A DNA stretch of 64,000 nt from Talpa occidentalis (GCF_014898055.3 NW_023601104.1:46001199-46065198); one strand, 5' to 3'; numbered from the stretch's first letter, positions 9,184 to 21,785 are shown. Notes: a model not told the origin generated them from the sequence alone. Translations and numbers: made by a program.

Positions 9184-11794
9184 ATCCAGAGCTGTGGAAA
9201 ATCTAGAGTGGAGGATAGTAATAAATGTTTCAAAGACATAATCCTAGGGTTGGCCAATACCCTGCCATGTATTATTTTGAGAGCAGGTAAGTCTGTGTAT
9301 ATATGTGTGTGTAGATGTGTCTATGTGTATGTATAAAATTGAGAGTTTATGTGAATAGATTTTTAGGTTCAGGCAAATGTATGCATACATATTGTAAGTA
9401 TGTTTATGTATTAATATGTGATATGTACGGGCATGTAAGTGTTTTTTGTGAATATCTGTTTATTTGCAAATGAGTAAGGACTCAGTAACAAATCTCACCT
9501 TTTTCTCTTATGAGATGACTTCAGGCTTTAGCTCAAAATTATACTACCTTATAGTTTTATTTTTTTAATATATTATTTAACTTTCTGGAGTATTTAGAGA
9601 TACTATTGACAAAGGGAGGAAATATCAAGTGTAAAAATTTTTCACATCGGTATGACTGTACGCGGGGGCTAGGGAGAAAGGTGGACAGGTCAGTACACAT
9701 TTTCTTGCCAATTCCATATGTGAAATTCATGGGATACTCAGAAAATAGTGTGTACCTCAATCTACTCAGCTGGAAAGTTGGATTTTAAAAAATGGCGTGC
9801 AGAGAGAATATGGAAGGTATGGTGCTTGGCAATTGAAGTGGACTGTAGGAGATTCCAAACACATTACACATCTCAAATGATGAGCACTCCAAGTAATATA
9901 ACAAGGAGAAAAAGGTTATTATCAAACACTGCCTTCGTCAACAAGAGGGTTTCCTGCTGTCTGTGGACATGGAGGGATGAGAAAACATGAAGTCACGGTA
10001 AGTACTGTTTGCTCCAAGATATTTAGAAGTAATTTTATCATAAAATTTACTTCTATTCTGTAACTGCCAGAAGCCTTTGGAAAGGAAACAAAGCTTTGGG
10101 CAAAGGAACAGTCACTGGCTCCACCATTTAAACCTAACTTTCCACTTATTCAAGATCTAATTATTTTATGTCTGTAGATTGGCTTCTTATGGGCTGGGGG
10201 GAATAATCTGACTTCTGTTCATATTGAAAATTTTTCTGCTTTAATTTCTAAGTAATTCTTATAGTTGCTTTTCATCCCTTAAAAATTATGTATTATTTTC
10301 TTATGTTGTGCTTCTAGCAACACTTAATAGGAAATTTACTTGATAAATAAGGTATCTAAACTTTTGTCTTTCTCAAGTGTTTTGCCTGACTCAAAGAGGA
10401 TAGATGTGTACTTAAAATTAACTGATATAGAAAATTCTGTCTCCCAAACATATCTGAAACACTTGAGAAGGAAAGAAATGGGAGCAGGAGATCTAGACGG
10501 TGTCCACACTTAATTAACTCCTAGACTGATGAGACATTTGAGCTGAAATGTATGTGACCCATGACTGCATTTCTGTGTCTGTCTCTTTAAATATATCAGT
10601 CTGAATTGAAAAAAGAATTAAGAGATTACAAAAAAAAATTAAATCAATACATAAATATTTAATGCTTGATCTTAGCTGAACCTAATTATAAGTTTTCTTT
10701 CTGTTTACAGATAAGGACGTTTTCTCCTAAACTGTTAGATTTTATCATCTGTATGACATACATCTTTTCAGCTCCATACTATGAAAACATCCATATGGAT
10801 ATGAATCATTGCTTTTCAGGTGTCAAAATTTGTTGATAAATATATAGTTTATAAGAAGCATGTAAGTGGCAATTTACCAACTGTGACTATTAAACTAATA
10901 TGAAATTCAAATAAAATTATATGTGTGGTCTAATAAATGAAGCTGATGGCCTTGTCCTAGGTTCAAATTAGGAATGAAATAGTTCTGTTGGTGAAATTAT
11001 TTACCTAGGTATGCCTATAAAACAATACGAAAAAAAGCAAGAATTTATTGAAAATTATAAACTATGCTTAGTTTCTTAGTAAATCAGTCAATACCTTTTT
11101 AAATGAAAATATCAGTAATTTCAATATATAATTGTTTCCAGGCTATATTATGCTCAGGAAGGATGATTTTTTTCATGATATAGAATGGCTTAATTTGGTT
11201 AACTGTGTTTCTTTCTCAATATACCATCTGTTTGAGTCAGGGTTAAGTTGAAGATAACTGAAACTACTCTGACTATTTTAAGCAGAAAATGATTTAATAC
11301 AGGAATGAAACTCATACAAACTTGTTAGGGGGAAAAAAAACAAACCTGAAGGACAAGCTCTAATACCACAGAAGCTGCCCAATGAAGAGGATTTTTTATG
11401 AAGAGGCTTTTTTCCTTTTTATAGTTACAGGGCACTGTCATTGCAACCATAGGATCAGGAATATGTCATTTTAGTTTTTTTAACCATAAATTAGAAGACT
11501 ATGTACTGTTGACTTGGAAAAAATGGATGCTCTGAGCCCTCCAAATATTCATAAATCATATATGGAGCACTAGGATCTCTTCAAATGTTGTTGGAGAAAA
11601 ATATTCTAACTGACAGAAATGGTAGGCCCGTGACCTCCACTTTACTCCCTCTTCCAAATATCACCTAATTGTATCTGTCTAAACTAAACTATATGAACCA
11701 TGTGTGCAAGAGACTTGGAAATGTAGATTTTTTGCTTCTCAATCTCCTAAGTGTCAGAAATAACATTAGAAAGAGTGAGTAGTTACTAAACAAG
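9184..11794. other. Mostly unique sequence
   Basis: A TGTA/TATG-rich degenerate stretch lies at 9290-9450. Positions 9560-10010 hold overlapping openings on both strands, and a strong splice-donor-like site (ACG|GTAAGTA) at about 9997. No acceptor or protein family supports an exon. Positions 11230-11340 (GTTTGAGTCAGGGTTAAG, CTATTTTAAGCAGAAAATG) read like a worn interspersed repeat that I cannot name. The rest shows nothing. Confidence 0.45.
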
Positions 11795-11806
11795 AATGCA
11801 CCATTA

Positions 11807-12076
11807 GGGCCTCCCCTGGTGGCGTAGGTGGTGAACGCCGCACTGTGAAGCTGTCCCCAGCCTCTGCAGTGCCAGTTCCATCCCGGCCTGCCAGCAAGGG
11901 TCCCACATGGCGCAGCAGACCTCTCCTGTCTTGCCCGCTGCTCCCTTCAGCAGTGTATTTCATCAGTCTGTCTGTTCTGTTCCCTGCTCTGTCTCTAGTG
12001 AATCCTCTCACCCTCCCGCGAATCTGGCCTGTACCCTGGTTCTTGTATAGATAAATAAATAAAATATTAAAAAAAA
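11807..12076 (+). mobile_element. tRNA-derived SINE, intermediate A/B copy
   Basis: The body is A-like (GAAGCTGTCCCCAGCCTCTG, then TCCCGGCCTGCCAGCAAGGG), but the tail is B-like (TCTGGCCTGTACCCTGGTTC). The flanks carry the exact 12-bp duplication AATGCACCATTA (11795-11806 and 12077-12088). The mixture suggests a link between the two subfamilies or gene conversion. Confidence 0.96.
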
Positions 12077-12088
12077 AATGCACCATTA

Positions 12089-12755
12089 ACTCCCAGAGAC
12101 TGTCTGTTGATCAGATCATGTTTCTTTCCCATATATACATTTCCAAGTAATAGTATTAGCAGTAACTGTTTTCCACATAATACAAAAAATACAGTGCAAC
12201 TATTCCCCCAACACAAGTGAAAACCTATCCTGTGCCCAAAAGAAGAAACCCAAACTTCTATTAGTAGTAGGATCCTTCCTTGGCTGCTGTTCACCTCCTT
12301 CTAGTTCACCAACTTTCTCATCTATATATTCTATATATTCAGTGACATCATCAAAGAAAAATATGCAATATAAAATGATGTAAAAATGTAAAGTGAGTGT
12401 AATAAATACCTGTCTAATAAAAGGCTACAACAGCCTTTGTTTCTGTGAATGGTCATAAGCTCATTATTATTATTCATTGCATTCTTCTGCTTTGAATTCT
12501 ATGCTTCCATCACCCTCAGTTCTTTGGCATTAAATGTTGGGTGAGTTAAAGTAAACCTGTATTCCTGATGGGCTTGAGCCATTGGTGAGCACACCTGTCC
12601 TGTCCTGGATTGTTGAAATTATACATGAACTTATACCTCAGGATATGGTTATATGAGGACATGCTCTAAAATATTCCCTCCATTCCAGATCCACACCTAA
12701 TCCTTCTGACACACATTTTAATGGCAGCAGTATATCCCCTTAAAACCAATATTGA
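12089..12755. other. Unique sequence
   Basis: No gene or recognised repeat is seen. A short tandem CTATATATT x2 lies near 12320. Confidence 0.45.
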
Positions 12756-13015
12756 GGGCCTCCCTAAGGTGCAAGGGGTTGAAACAGCACTATGAAGCTA
12801 TTGGAAGTCATAGCAGCGCAGGTTTGATCCCCGGGCTGGGAGCAAACCCACATGGCACAGCAGACCTCTCCTATTTTGCCCCTCAGCAGTGTATTTCAGT
12901 AGATTTGCCTGTTCTGCTCCCCATTCTGTCTCTGGTGAATCCTCTCACCCCCCACATCTCTGGCCTACACCCCCGCTCTTATATGCATAAATAAATCAAT
13001 CTTTAAAAAAAAAAA
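12756..13015 (+). mobile_element. tRNA-derived SINE (B)
   Basis: Worn B-type copy: head GGGCCTCCCTAAGGTGCAAG, a B-type body with GATTTGCCTGTTCTGCTCCC, and the tail CTTATATGCATAAATAAATC plus an A-run. The A box has been eroded (TGGTGGCGCA became TAAGGTGCA). Only a weak flanking similarity (CAATATT/CGATATT) remains as a possible target-site duplication. Confidence 0.93.
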
Positions 13016-14102
13016 TCGATATTCCTATTCAACAAAGAAGCTCTTTTCCTGGTACTTGAAGGTCATGAGGAGTCCACAAAGAGCCTCATAGCAGTCCCAA
13101 CCTCCAGTTTTAGGAACCACTGTGTCATCTGGTAGGAATATTATTTTTTCGGTTATTTTATGACTCTAAACCAGAAGAGGTCAAAGTTACAACTACAGTA
13201 CTTTTCCAAGAGGAACCCTTCTCAAGTTCCAACATTAAAGGAGAAAATGCACCAAAATTAATGCTGTACACTTAACGTATCAATGAAGTTCTTAACATGA
13301 CACTGGGACTTCTGTGTCAGAACAATGCAGTCACCATTACCATACTTTCCAGCAAAGACAGCAGAAACAGTGGAAGCAAAATCCATCTTGCTTCTATCTC
13401 CAAATATCATGTGAGTGCCTCTGATTATGTGAACCCAGATCATACTGAAACCCACACTGCAAGGGAACCTGGGAACCATAACACAGTGGAAAGAGGATTC
13501 AATGGAAGTTGAGTATTAATCCATCCTATCCACCACACCACTGCAACATTCTTTTAAGTTGAGGTAATAGTAATCTAAATCTAAAAGCCAAAAATGATGA
13601 ACTTTTTTTTTACTACTAACGTTACTTCAAAAGGGCATAAAACCCTCCAATTTTTCCCTCAACAGTTTAACTGTATTTCTTGTTTTACTCTAGATCTTAA
13701 TTTTAATTCTTCCAGAGAAGTCTCTGTCAAATTTGAATTTGTAACTGTAGGAGCTAAGATTTTATATTATTTCTATGTCTGCAGTGGTTCACTTCAAGTT
13801 ATCTTGCCCATGGCAAACTCTTACATCCCGTTATCATTTTCAGCTAAAAGCTGTGTTTGCCTCCCACCCCCACCCTGCTGCCTTGAAATGACTTTCTAAA
13901 TGAAGTTCTCCTAAACCCAGTCTCTGAATCTGCTACTTAGTCAATGAACAACCCTATGTATTGCTAATTATCTTTAGCCAAATGTTGCATATGTATTTGT
14001 TTCTAATACATACTACTAAATACTCTTGAAATTTTTACTCCTGAATTTTAATTTATATGACTCTCTTCCTCTTTATATAAATATGTTAACTTTTTTCCTT
14101 TC
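13016..14102. other. Unassigned stretch with small openings
   Basis: A minus-strand opening at 13258-13479 (73 codons; 'VSAVFAGKYGNGDCIVL' in its middle) looks more protein-like than most here and could be a worn processed pseudogene. I cannot assign a parent gene. On the + strand, 13594-13899 opens for 101 codons, with no known family. There is no poly(A) or splice evidence. Confidence 0.3.
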
Positions 14103-14200
14103 ATAATTCAACAAATATTTACTCAGTAGTACTATCCTAAGCAGAATGTTTTAACTGAATCCACAGGATAGGAAAATGTAGTCTGAAAAATATAGAAAAG
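14103..14200 (-). mobile_element. L2 3' end fragment
   Basis: On the + strand it begins AATTCAACAAATATTTACTC, the inverted 3' terminus of LINE-2, followed by an eroded CTATCCTAAGCAG (consensus TATGTGCCAGGCA region). Confidence 0.6.
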
Positions 14201-17100
14201 TACCTTATACACAAAAACTCTCATAGTGATTATGACTTAATGCCACAAGAGAGACAGTTAAATGTTGGTCATAGACCCTAATCATGCAAATCCACACACA
14301 TTTTGCAAATATATCTATCACACTGCATATTGAAATTTAAAAGAAGGGCTTCATGGATTCAATTTTTTTTTTTACTTTGCCATCAAAATATTCAACTTGT
14401 ACACGAGAATAAACACTAAATAGGTAGGTTTTTTTAAAACTTACATTTCAGCTACTAACATTATTAGACTTTATGTTTTCAGGTTCATTGTTTAGTTCTT
14501 TTGAATTCAAGGATTATTCCACAAAGGAAAAATTAGTTTTTAAAAGATTTTTAAAGGAACATTTAGGCAATAATTGATTCTTTTATTTCTCCTTGCTTAG
14601 TGGGCTTCATGAAGTCAAATTCCTTCATAAAAGAGAAAGAAAACATTTCATAATATTACCTCTTTCCTAAAACTACATATAAAATATCTAGCAATATTTA
14701 TTACAAAATAATTTGAGTGAAAGTTCTTCCACATAACTCTTTCCTTTATTGTCTTGGTTGATGGCTGGGGCCTATTTGGTTCAAAATTTTAAGAAAGAAT
14801 GTTAGTGGTACATATAACCTAAAAAATGATCAATATAACTATATGTAATATTTTATGTTCATGTATCTATGGAAATAATATAGCCACATACACATAAGCA
14901 GTTAAAATGTGTAATTTATTTTGGCGAAAACAGTTTAGAATATACTAGTCAATTTTTTAATTGCACCCGTATCTATCCAAATCTTTAAATTTCTTGAAAC
15001 TGCCATTTACTTCTCTTCTACCAGAAATTAAATGAATAATTGTGTGCCTATTAAACTGATTTTTCTTGCTTCTCAGTCATTTTTATTCATGTAATTTATC
15101 CAAACTGCAGGAGAATTTATTTTTATTTCTGCAAGGAGATACATTCACCTATAAATACGTCCTGCCTATTTTTAAGAAAAGTAAAACAGTAGCTATTGAT
15201 TTTCAAACTTATTTAAGAATATTTTAGGTTATAAACAATGTGTATTTAAGTTCAATGTAGTTAGAAATCCTGAAACAAAATCAGGATTGTATTAGCATAT
15301 TCACACATATATCAATTAACAAGAGAAAACTGTAGACCCATACCTTTATGTTTCTGCAATTGCCAATTACTAATACAGGTAGCAGGGTATAATTGGACCA
15401 TTTCTTGGTGTGAAGTGGTGATGTCTTCTTTTTTAGGTGCTGTACCTGTAAATCATAGCAGGTAACACATCTTAAAACTGAAGTGATAGGACTGACGCAT
15501 GCATTCACACACAGTTGGTGTAAGTCTTCACACTACGTTCTATATAGTGCAATAATATTTGTCAATTAATATTACTTATACTTAAAAGCTTTAAACATAT
15601 TTCTCTCTTCAAAATTACTTGGGAAGTTTAGAGTTGCGCACAAGAGACATTTCTTGAGCATCTTGGTTCAACCCTGAGTTTTAAAGTTAGTTTTAGATAG
15701 GCCCAAGTTACTTAGTAGGTGAAGGGACTGGTCTATAATGAAAACTCTCCAAAACTCTTGTTTCCTTCAGTTCTAGAGGCTGTTTCTCCCTTTGGGAACA
15801 AATGCCTTTTTTGTAGTTCACCCTATTATATTGTTCTGTTCCTGGAGCAATCTGATCAAACTATAGCTTAGTCTCATACTGAGATGAACAAGTTATGACT
15901 CATTTGCACATTCTTATAAAATGGATTTATTCCAGTATAATCCTTTATCTTCTAGAATTTAGGCTATTTCTTGATGAGTTGGGCATTAATCATCTACATT
16001 GGCATTACACGACTTATTGGCAAAATTGTCGCTCTTGCACCTTACCCACAGACCTATATATCAGAATTGGCATTAGAAATGGGGATTTTTTTCATACTCC
16101 ACAGTCTTATAGTCACTAACAGAAAATGAGTAGTGGTTAACAGTTACATAATACAGTGCTTTTAGATAGTGGGTGGAGATCAGTTTGAAGTTATAGTTTG
16201 CTTGTCAAACTCTCTTGACTCTGAGCTCTTGGACCCACTGGCTTCATCAGTGACAAAAAGCTTTTCTGTTTTGCCAGCAGAGGTTATGGGCCAGGTCAGA
16301 TGATTGTGACATAAAACCCAAACCTAACAGTCAGGCTATATTATTGAATTAAGATTAGAGTTAGACAAAAGATAAACAATATGCTGACTATAATTGTTGG
16401 CAGATAAAATATACACCAAAATAAGAAATGCCTAGGAGAATAGGGAATATACTGAATGGTAGAATTAGGATCCAAAAACACTTTTACAAGCAATCACGGC
16501 ATGGAGGTGAATCATAATAGGTTTTAATTTAAACAACATCTCTAAGTCATTTTATAAGATAATTTATACTTGGTTATACAGATAATTGAATTAGCTAAAT
16601 GTATTCCAGTAAGAAAAAGATAATACTCTTCTAAAGCAAACTATTTTTTCTTTCTTCATTTATAAGATCAAGATCAATTAATGATAAAATTCTGGATCCT
16701 ATTAAAGGACAGAGTGGCAAATCTCTACCAATATTTTAAAAATGTGAAGACATTTCAATATCTTTATTAATTTTGATAATATTAAAAATAATCAATTTAT
16801 TGATTTATTGGAAAGGTCTTTAAAGTATAAATGGACTTTCATTCAGTAAATAAATTGTTAAATCACGTGTATCACTTTGAGATATCTATGCCCTGGATAT
16901 AGAATTACAGCAGCATTTTATTTTAATGCTGTTGTAATTAATGCTAAATTAGGATGACAAAAGTACAAAAGCAATGAATAGCAAATGAGCTAATACAATA
17001 AAAAACAAATGAATCAGTACTGACAGAGAACTTATTAGATTGATATAATTACAACTTTCTTTAGTCAATTTGAGGCGGTCTTTGAATTTTATTTTATTTT
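14201..17100. other. AT-rich unique sequence
   Basis: I see no gene or named element. A hairpin at 16903-16939 is listed separately. A partial CTCF-like word at about 16276 (CCAGCAGAGG) lacks the rest of the motif. Confidence 0.45.
16903..16939 (+). repeat. 15-bp inverted repeat (hairpin)
   Basis: AATTACAGCAGCATT (16903-16917) and AATGCTGTTGTAATT (16925-16939) are reverse complements except for one position, which becomes a G-U pair in + strand RNA. The loop is 7 nt (TTATTTT). It is too short for a usual pre-miRNA stem and could be the remnant of a small palindromic DNA transposon. Confidence 0.75.
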
Positions 17101-17379
17101 ATTTTTTTTTTAAAGATCTATTCATTTATTTATACAAGCACTGGGTACAGTCAGAAGCGCGGGAGGGTGAGAGAATTCACCAGAGCCAGAGCGGGGAGCA
17201 GAGCAGGCAGAAGGACCCAAGTACACTGCAGAGGGGAGCAGCGGGCAGCAGGAGAGGTCTGCACGCCATGTGGGACCCTCCTCCAGTGGCCGGGGAGCAG
17301 CCGGGGATCGAACCGGCGCTGCAGAGGCTGCAGGCAGCTTCGCAACCCAGCGCTCAACCGCTGCGCCACCAGGGAGGCC
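17101..17379 (-). mobile_element. tRNA-derived SINE (A2), intact pol III boxes
   Basis: Young, GC-rich, full-length minus copy. The B box in reverse (GGGATCGAACC, 17304-17314) and A box in reverse (CCGCTGCGCCA, 17358-17368) are both perfect. It contains the A2-specific segment (GGCCGGGGAGCAGCCGGGG in reverse). The tail is the usual AAATAAATGAATAGATCTTT type. A 149-codon opening runs through it on the + strand; this is a by-product of the GC-rich SINE, not a gene. Confidence 0.96.
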
Positions 17380-18126
17380 TAACCCTCACTGCACATTTTG
17401 ACAATAACCCTGAGACAGCCCTCTACTTTAATCACAAACTTCAACGGAGGGCTCTCCCTCCAGAGATCTACACATATTTGTCTGATCCTCTCTATCATAC
17501 CAGGAAGGAGCAGGCTTAGATCAAGCTGAGGAAGTCCTAAATTAGGATGGGCTGGGGAAGGAGCATAACGAAGAAGTGAAGGGATGAGAAGGAGTACAAT
17601 TTCTCCTCTTGCCCATGATTAGAGTTCTTAATATCACCAGGTAAACACTGGCATTATGTCCTCTGGGTGCTGACATCTACTGGGATAATTAACTGAAGAA
17701 CACTGCTAAACCAAGGAGGTGGGCAAGAATTGATGGAAAATGTGTAACTTTAAAAGAACTGGATGGAGGAGAAAATAAGGAAGGCAACAGTGGGAAACAG
17801 TGAGGCAGGGGAGTGAGAGACAGTAGAAAGGAATTCTTGTGCCAAAAAAGTAGGGCAACTTCTTAAACAGTCCTCCGTGGCCTTGCTAGATTATTCAGGC
17901 TTACTAAAAGACTAATTTCTTGAGGAACATGACAATTTTACACATTTCACTGGGGTCCCTAACATAACTTGAAAAATTTTGTGTTCCATTACCAGTTATT
18001 GATTAATAAATTTGATTCCATTACCTCCCTTTCTAACTCCCTTCTACGCTCTTGACTACAATTTGGGAATGCAATAGGCAAGAAAAACTAGCCAAAAATG
18101 ACATGCACTGATTCAGTATATTTCAC
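17380..18126. other. Unique sequence
   Basis: Purine-rich on the + strand at 17530-17840, with no repeat unit or gene recognised. Confidence 0.4.
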
Positions 18127-18138
18127 TCTGATGATTTT

Positions 18139-18405
18139 TAAAAAAGATTTATTCAATTTATGCATACAAGAGCTGGGGTACAGGCCAGAGATGCGGGGGT
18201 GAGAGGATAAACCAGAGACAGAGTGGGGAGCAGAACAGGCAGACTGAAATACACTGCTGAGGGGAGCAGCAGGTGAGATAGGAGAGGTCTGCCTAGCCAT
18301 GTGGGTTGCTCCCTGGCTGGCCGGGGATCGAACTCATGCTGCAGAGGCTGTGGATTGCTTCATAGTGCGGTGCTTAACCCCTTGTGCCACCAGGGAGGCC
18401 CACAA
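18139..18405 (-). mobile_element. tRNA-derived SINE (B)
   Basis: B-type minus copy (TGCATACAAGAGCTGGGGTA tail; head CACCAGGGAGGCCC). The B box in reverse, GGGATCGAACTCA, is nearly intact. It is flanked by the exact 12-bp duplication TCTGATGATTTT (18127-18138 and 18406-18417). Confidence 0.96.
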
Positions 18406-18417
18406 TCTGATGATTTT

Positions 18418-19925
18418 CATGCTCTTTCCATATCAGAGAGCATTTTGTTATAGTTGCATGAGTGGGAAATACAAAATTGCAAAAATGCTCCAAATTGGTA
18501 AGACATTTCCACTTTTATTATCAGGATTTTCATTAAAGAAAAACATTAAATGCTTGCTCCTTTTTGAATAATTCATATTCGTTTTGTATTATTAAACTTT
18601 TGCTACTCAGATTGATCTTCATTCACAAAAGCAAATTTATGTAATGGCTTGGTTGGTGATATATAGTAATTTCAAAGCCACTTTTCATAAGACTTTAAAA
18701 AGAGTTAACCAACTTTCCTTTCAAAATATATTTCTCATGTATAGATGATGTTGACATTAAATGAACATGATGGGGCAGTTTTTCACAAAATATAGTAGCA
18801 CTAGACAAAACAATGTTTTATGTAATTAGTGTTATATATTAATAACTGTTCCTTATGATATATCTTTTCATTATTAGTGTCACTGCAAGAGCAGTTTAGA
18901 CAAGGATAAAAATCCACAAGATGACATCAGTTAATATAGTGAAGACAGCTGAAAATGTAGAGCATTCATACAGGAGACAATGTATTGTAATGGAGATTTC
19001 CGTTTCATCTCTCAGCAGAGAGCAGCCACTGTCTTTTGTATTTAGATAGACATATGGATATATGAAAAATTATAGACTAGGATAGAGGACATGGTAATCT
19101 AATGAGTGTTCTGACCGAATGTTCTAACCTACGAAATTATCAGTCCATAACTGCATGTTCAGAACTTATGAAAAACATTATCCTGCATTATATCAGTAAG
19201 AACATTAAAGGAAATAGCTGGAAGAATAAAATTAAGAAAAAAGATTTTTACTTAAAAAGCTTTTTTTTTTTTCCAGGACTGGTAGGAGTTTTTCCCCAAG
19301 ACACCTTAATTTTAAAGTGGCTACAAGAACTTGGAAAGTGGTACTAAAAGTAACTAAAAGTATCTTAAGAGGTACTCACTTTCAAAGCTGTTACTGCACT
19401 TCATGTTAAATTAAATGTGTGCAAAGAAAAAGTGTAGAAAATTATTTTAATAATCTTGACTACTTCTTTTGATTTGGACCCTTTAGGTTTCTTTTTTCTC
19501 TTTGAAAGTCCACATTAATGAAATATTAAACAAAGAAACATTTAAAGAAACACACAATTCACTGAATGAATCCTTCGCACCATTCAGAAAAGCATTAAGT
19601 TCCAGCATATACTATAATAGCAAATACTCTTTTGGCTTTTCACAAGTATAGCTCAGGTAAATTAGAATCTACTTATTCCTTAGAGGCTTTGAGGAGAGTG
19701 TCATACCATTGGTGCTGAGAAATATAGTCAGGGAATATTAGTTACTCAATGATGTCTGCATTCTTCAGCATATTTATGAATATAACTACACTTATATACA
19801 CACATACACACATTTCCTATTGGTGGGTGATCTGTCCAACTCATCTGGACAGCAGGAAATGTTATCAAAAATACCTAAATAGAAGATTAATGGTTAGAAA
19901 TTATGTAAATTAGAGCCAGTCATTT
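18418..19925. other. AT-rich unique sequence
   Basis: No element or gene is recognised. An opening at 19102-19347 (81 codons) is Lys/Asn/Ile-rich and unassigned. A short (CA) run lies at 19798-19812. Confidence 0.45.
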
Positions 19926-19941
19926 CACAAATTTATTTTTT

Positions 19942-20294
19942 TATTTTTTTTTTATTAAACATTTTTTTTATTTTTTTTATTTTTTTAAGAGGCATGTATT
20001 TTTATTTATTTATGATTTTTATTTACTTGTTTGTTTGTTTTGTTTATACATGCACTGGGTACAGTCAGAAGTGCGGGAGGGTGAGAGAATTCACCAGAGC
20101 CAGAGCGGGGAGCAGAGCAGGCAGAAGGACCGAAGCACACTGCTGAGGGGAGCAGCGGGCGGCAGGAGAGGTCTGCGCGCCATGTGGGACCCTCCTCAGG
20201 TGGCCGGGGAGCAACCGGGGATCGAACCGGCGCCACAGAGGCTGTGGGCAGCCTCGCAACCCAGTGCTCAACCGCTGCGCCACCGGGGAGGCCC
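19942..20294 (-). mobile_element. Young SINE (A2) with extended tail
   Basis: Full-length minus copy with perfect reversed B box (20218-20228) and A box (20272-20282). The tail is longer than usual: outside the GTTT repeat it has the word AAGAGGCATGTA and more T-rich sequence. The same word (ACATGCCTCT in sense) occurs in the tails of the copies at 44072 and 59729. The flanks carry an exact 16-bp duplication CACAAATTTATTTTTT (19926-19941 and 20295-20310), so the whole tail belongs to the inserted unit. Confidence 0.97.
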
Positions 20295-20524
20295 CACAAA
20301 TTTATTTTTTAATCCTTTTGATTATCTATCAACTCAAACCACAGGTAAGCAGAATTTATAGTTCTTTAGAATAATCATGCATAAAACTGACAACAGATGG
20401 GGGACATTTTCTCCACATCTGTCTGAGGGTTGGAAACCTATACTCCTGCATAAAGATTAACTTACAAATAACACACTTTCCATTTCTCTCTTTTGAAGAT
20501 TTACTTTGCCATTCTTTTTGTTAT

Positions 20525-20700
20525 CTTACTTTCATTCACTCAATAAGCAAGTATATCTTAAGCTCCATGTGTTAGGCATAGATTGAGATACTGAGGGTGT
20601 CATATCCCTTTCCCAGAGAACTTCCATTCCAGTAGGACAAGGCAGACAAAATGAAAGTAAGTAATTAGAGCTAGTTTCAGAGAGCCATAGTGCTTTGGAG
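20525..20700 (-). mobile_element. L2 3' end
   Basis: The + strand shows the inverted L2 3' end: TTCATTCACTCAATAAGCAA, TGTTAGGCATAGATTGAGAT, then GAACTTCCATTCCAGTAGGA and GCAGACAAAATGAAAGTAAG, in consensus order. Confidence 0.75.
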
Positions 20701-21090
20701 ATGAGCCAGATATAGAAAGAAAAATACTGCATGGTCTCACTTATAACAAGTTGAATTCATAGAAGGCAGTAGAACACTAGTCACCACAGATGGATGGGTA
20801 GGTGGGGGAAAAATGGAGATGCTGGCCCAAGGGTACAAAGTTGCAATTATGCAGGAGGAATAAATTCTAGATACCAATGTACAGAAGTGTAACTATCATT
20901 AATAATATTGTACTGTATTCTGGAAATTTGCTAAAAGTATAGATCTCACACATATACATACACAAAATGGTAACTCTTTGAGGGGCTGGATATGTTATTT
21001 AGCTTGACTGTAGTAATCATTCCACTATGTGATGTATATCAAAATATTATGTTATACACCTTAAATATGTATACCTTCTATTAAAAATTA
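20701..21090 (+). mobile_element. Old L1M 3' UTR
   Basis: Matches the 3' end of old mammalian L1 in sense: AATACTGCATGGTCTCACTT, GTTGAATTCATAGAAGGCAG, GGGTACAAAGTTGCAATTATG, TAGCTTGACTGTAGTAATCA and ACACCTTAAATATGTATACC appear in order. There is no ORF. Confidence 0.9.
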
Positions 21091-21785
21091 GTAAGTGGAC
21101 ACACACACATATTCAACGGAGTACCATTCAGTTATTAAAACAAGGTGAAATAGTGACTTTTGGGACTAAATGGTGACTAATTATGTTAAGTGAAACATGG
21201 TTTTATTTTTGGGATACAGATAACCAAGGGAAAAAACACTGGCAAAACACTCTTAGACTCTATGAAAAATACACTGGTTACCAGAGGGAAGAAAAAGGAG
21301 AAAGTGGGGTAACATGACAGTGTCTAGCACTGGAGATAAGGAAGAAAGTGAGGGAAATGTGTACATATTGCAGTATGAAGCTTTACTCCCCAAATTATAT
21401 AGTTATGTAAATGAATGGCAAATCGATAAAATTTTATTGAATTGGAAGGGGTTATGCCAAGTTAAATAAATCAGAAGGAGAAAGACAAATACCAGATGGT
21501 GTCACTTATATACAGAATACAGAGAAGCAAAACAAAGGGTCACACAGAACCAAACTAATGACAAACGCTAGAAATCTGAATGTGGAATTGGAGCTACCAA
21601 AGGGGGGGCAGGGAGGAGAGCAAAGTGGGGAGGGGGCGCAATGGACTATGGTGAAGGACTGTTGGTGCCTTGGTTGTGGGTGTGGTGTGGTAACAGGCAC
21701 CTGAAGGGTATGATCCTATACCTCTAAATCATATACATTGTTTTTAAATCAATTTTTTTTCAATAAAAATTTAAAGTTAAAAAAT
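21091..21785 (+). mobile_element. Further L1 3' end(s), same strand
   Basis: The part at about 21100-21420 resembles the ORF2 end and 3' UTR (GAGTACCATTCAGTTATTAA, ATGTTAAGTGAAAC, CTGGTTACCAGAGGGAAGAA). From about 21430 a second end starts again with GCCAAGTTAAATAAATCAGA and GGAGAAAGACAAATACCAGA, finishing in an AATAAAAATTTAAAG tail at about 21775. So at least two, probably three, L1 3' ends lie head to tail with 20701-21090. Confidence 0.75.

Noticed and set aside
16270..16300. Partial CTCF-like motif (CCAGCAGAGG)
   Set aside because: The remaining positions (TTATGGG) do not match the GGC core; too weak to call.
17070..17519. 149-codon + strand ORF, and similar 60-149 codon ORFs at 8842-9091, 20006-20361, 43659-44348, 48203-48521 and 59651-60051
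   Set aside because: They all run through copies of the same SINE, in sense or antisense, and encode near-identical peptides such as MAQRLSAGLRSC only because the SINE body is GC-rich and recent.
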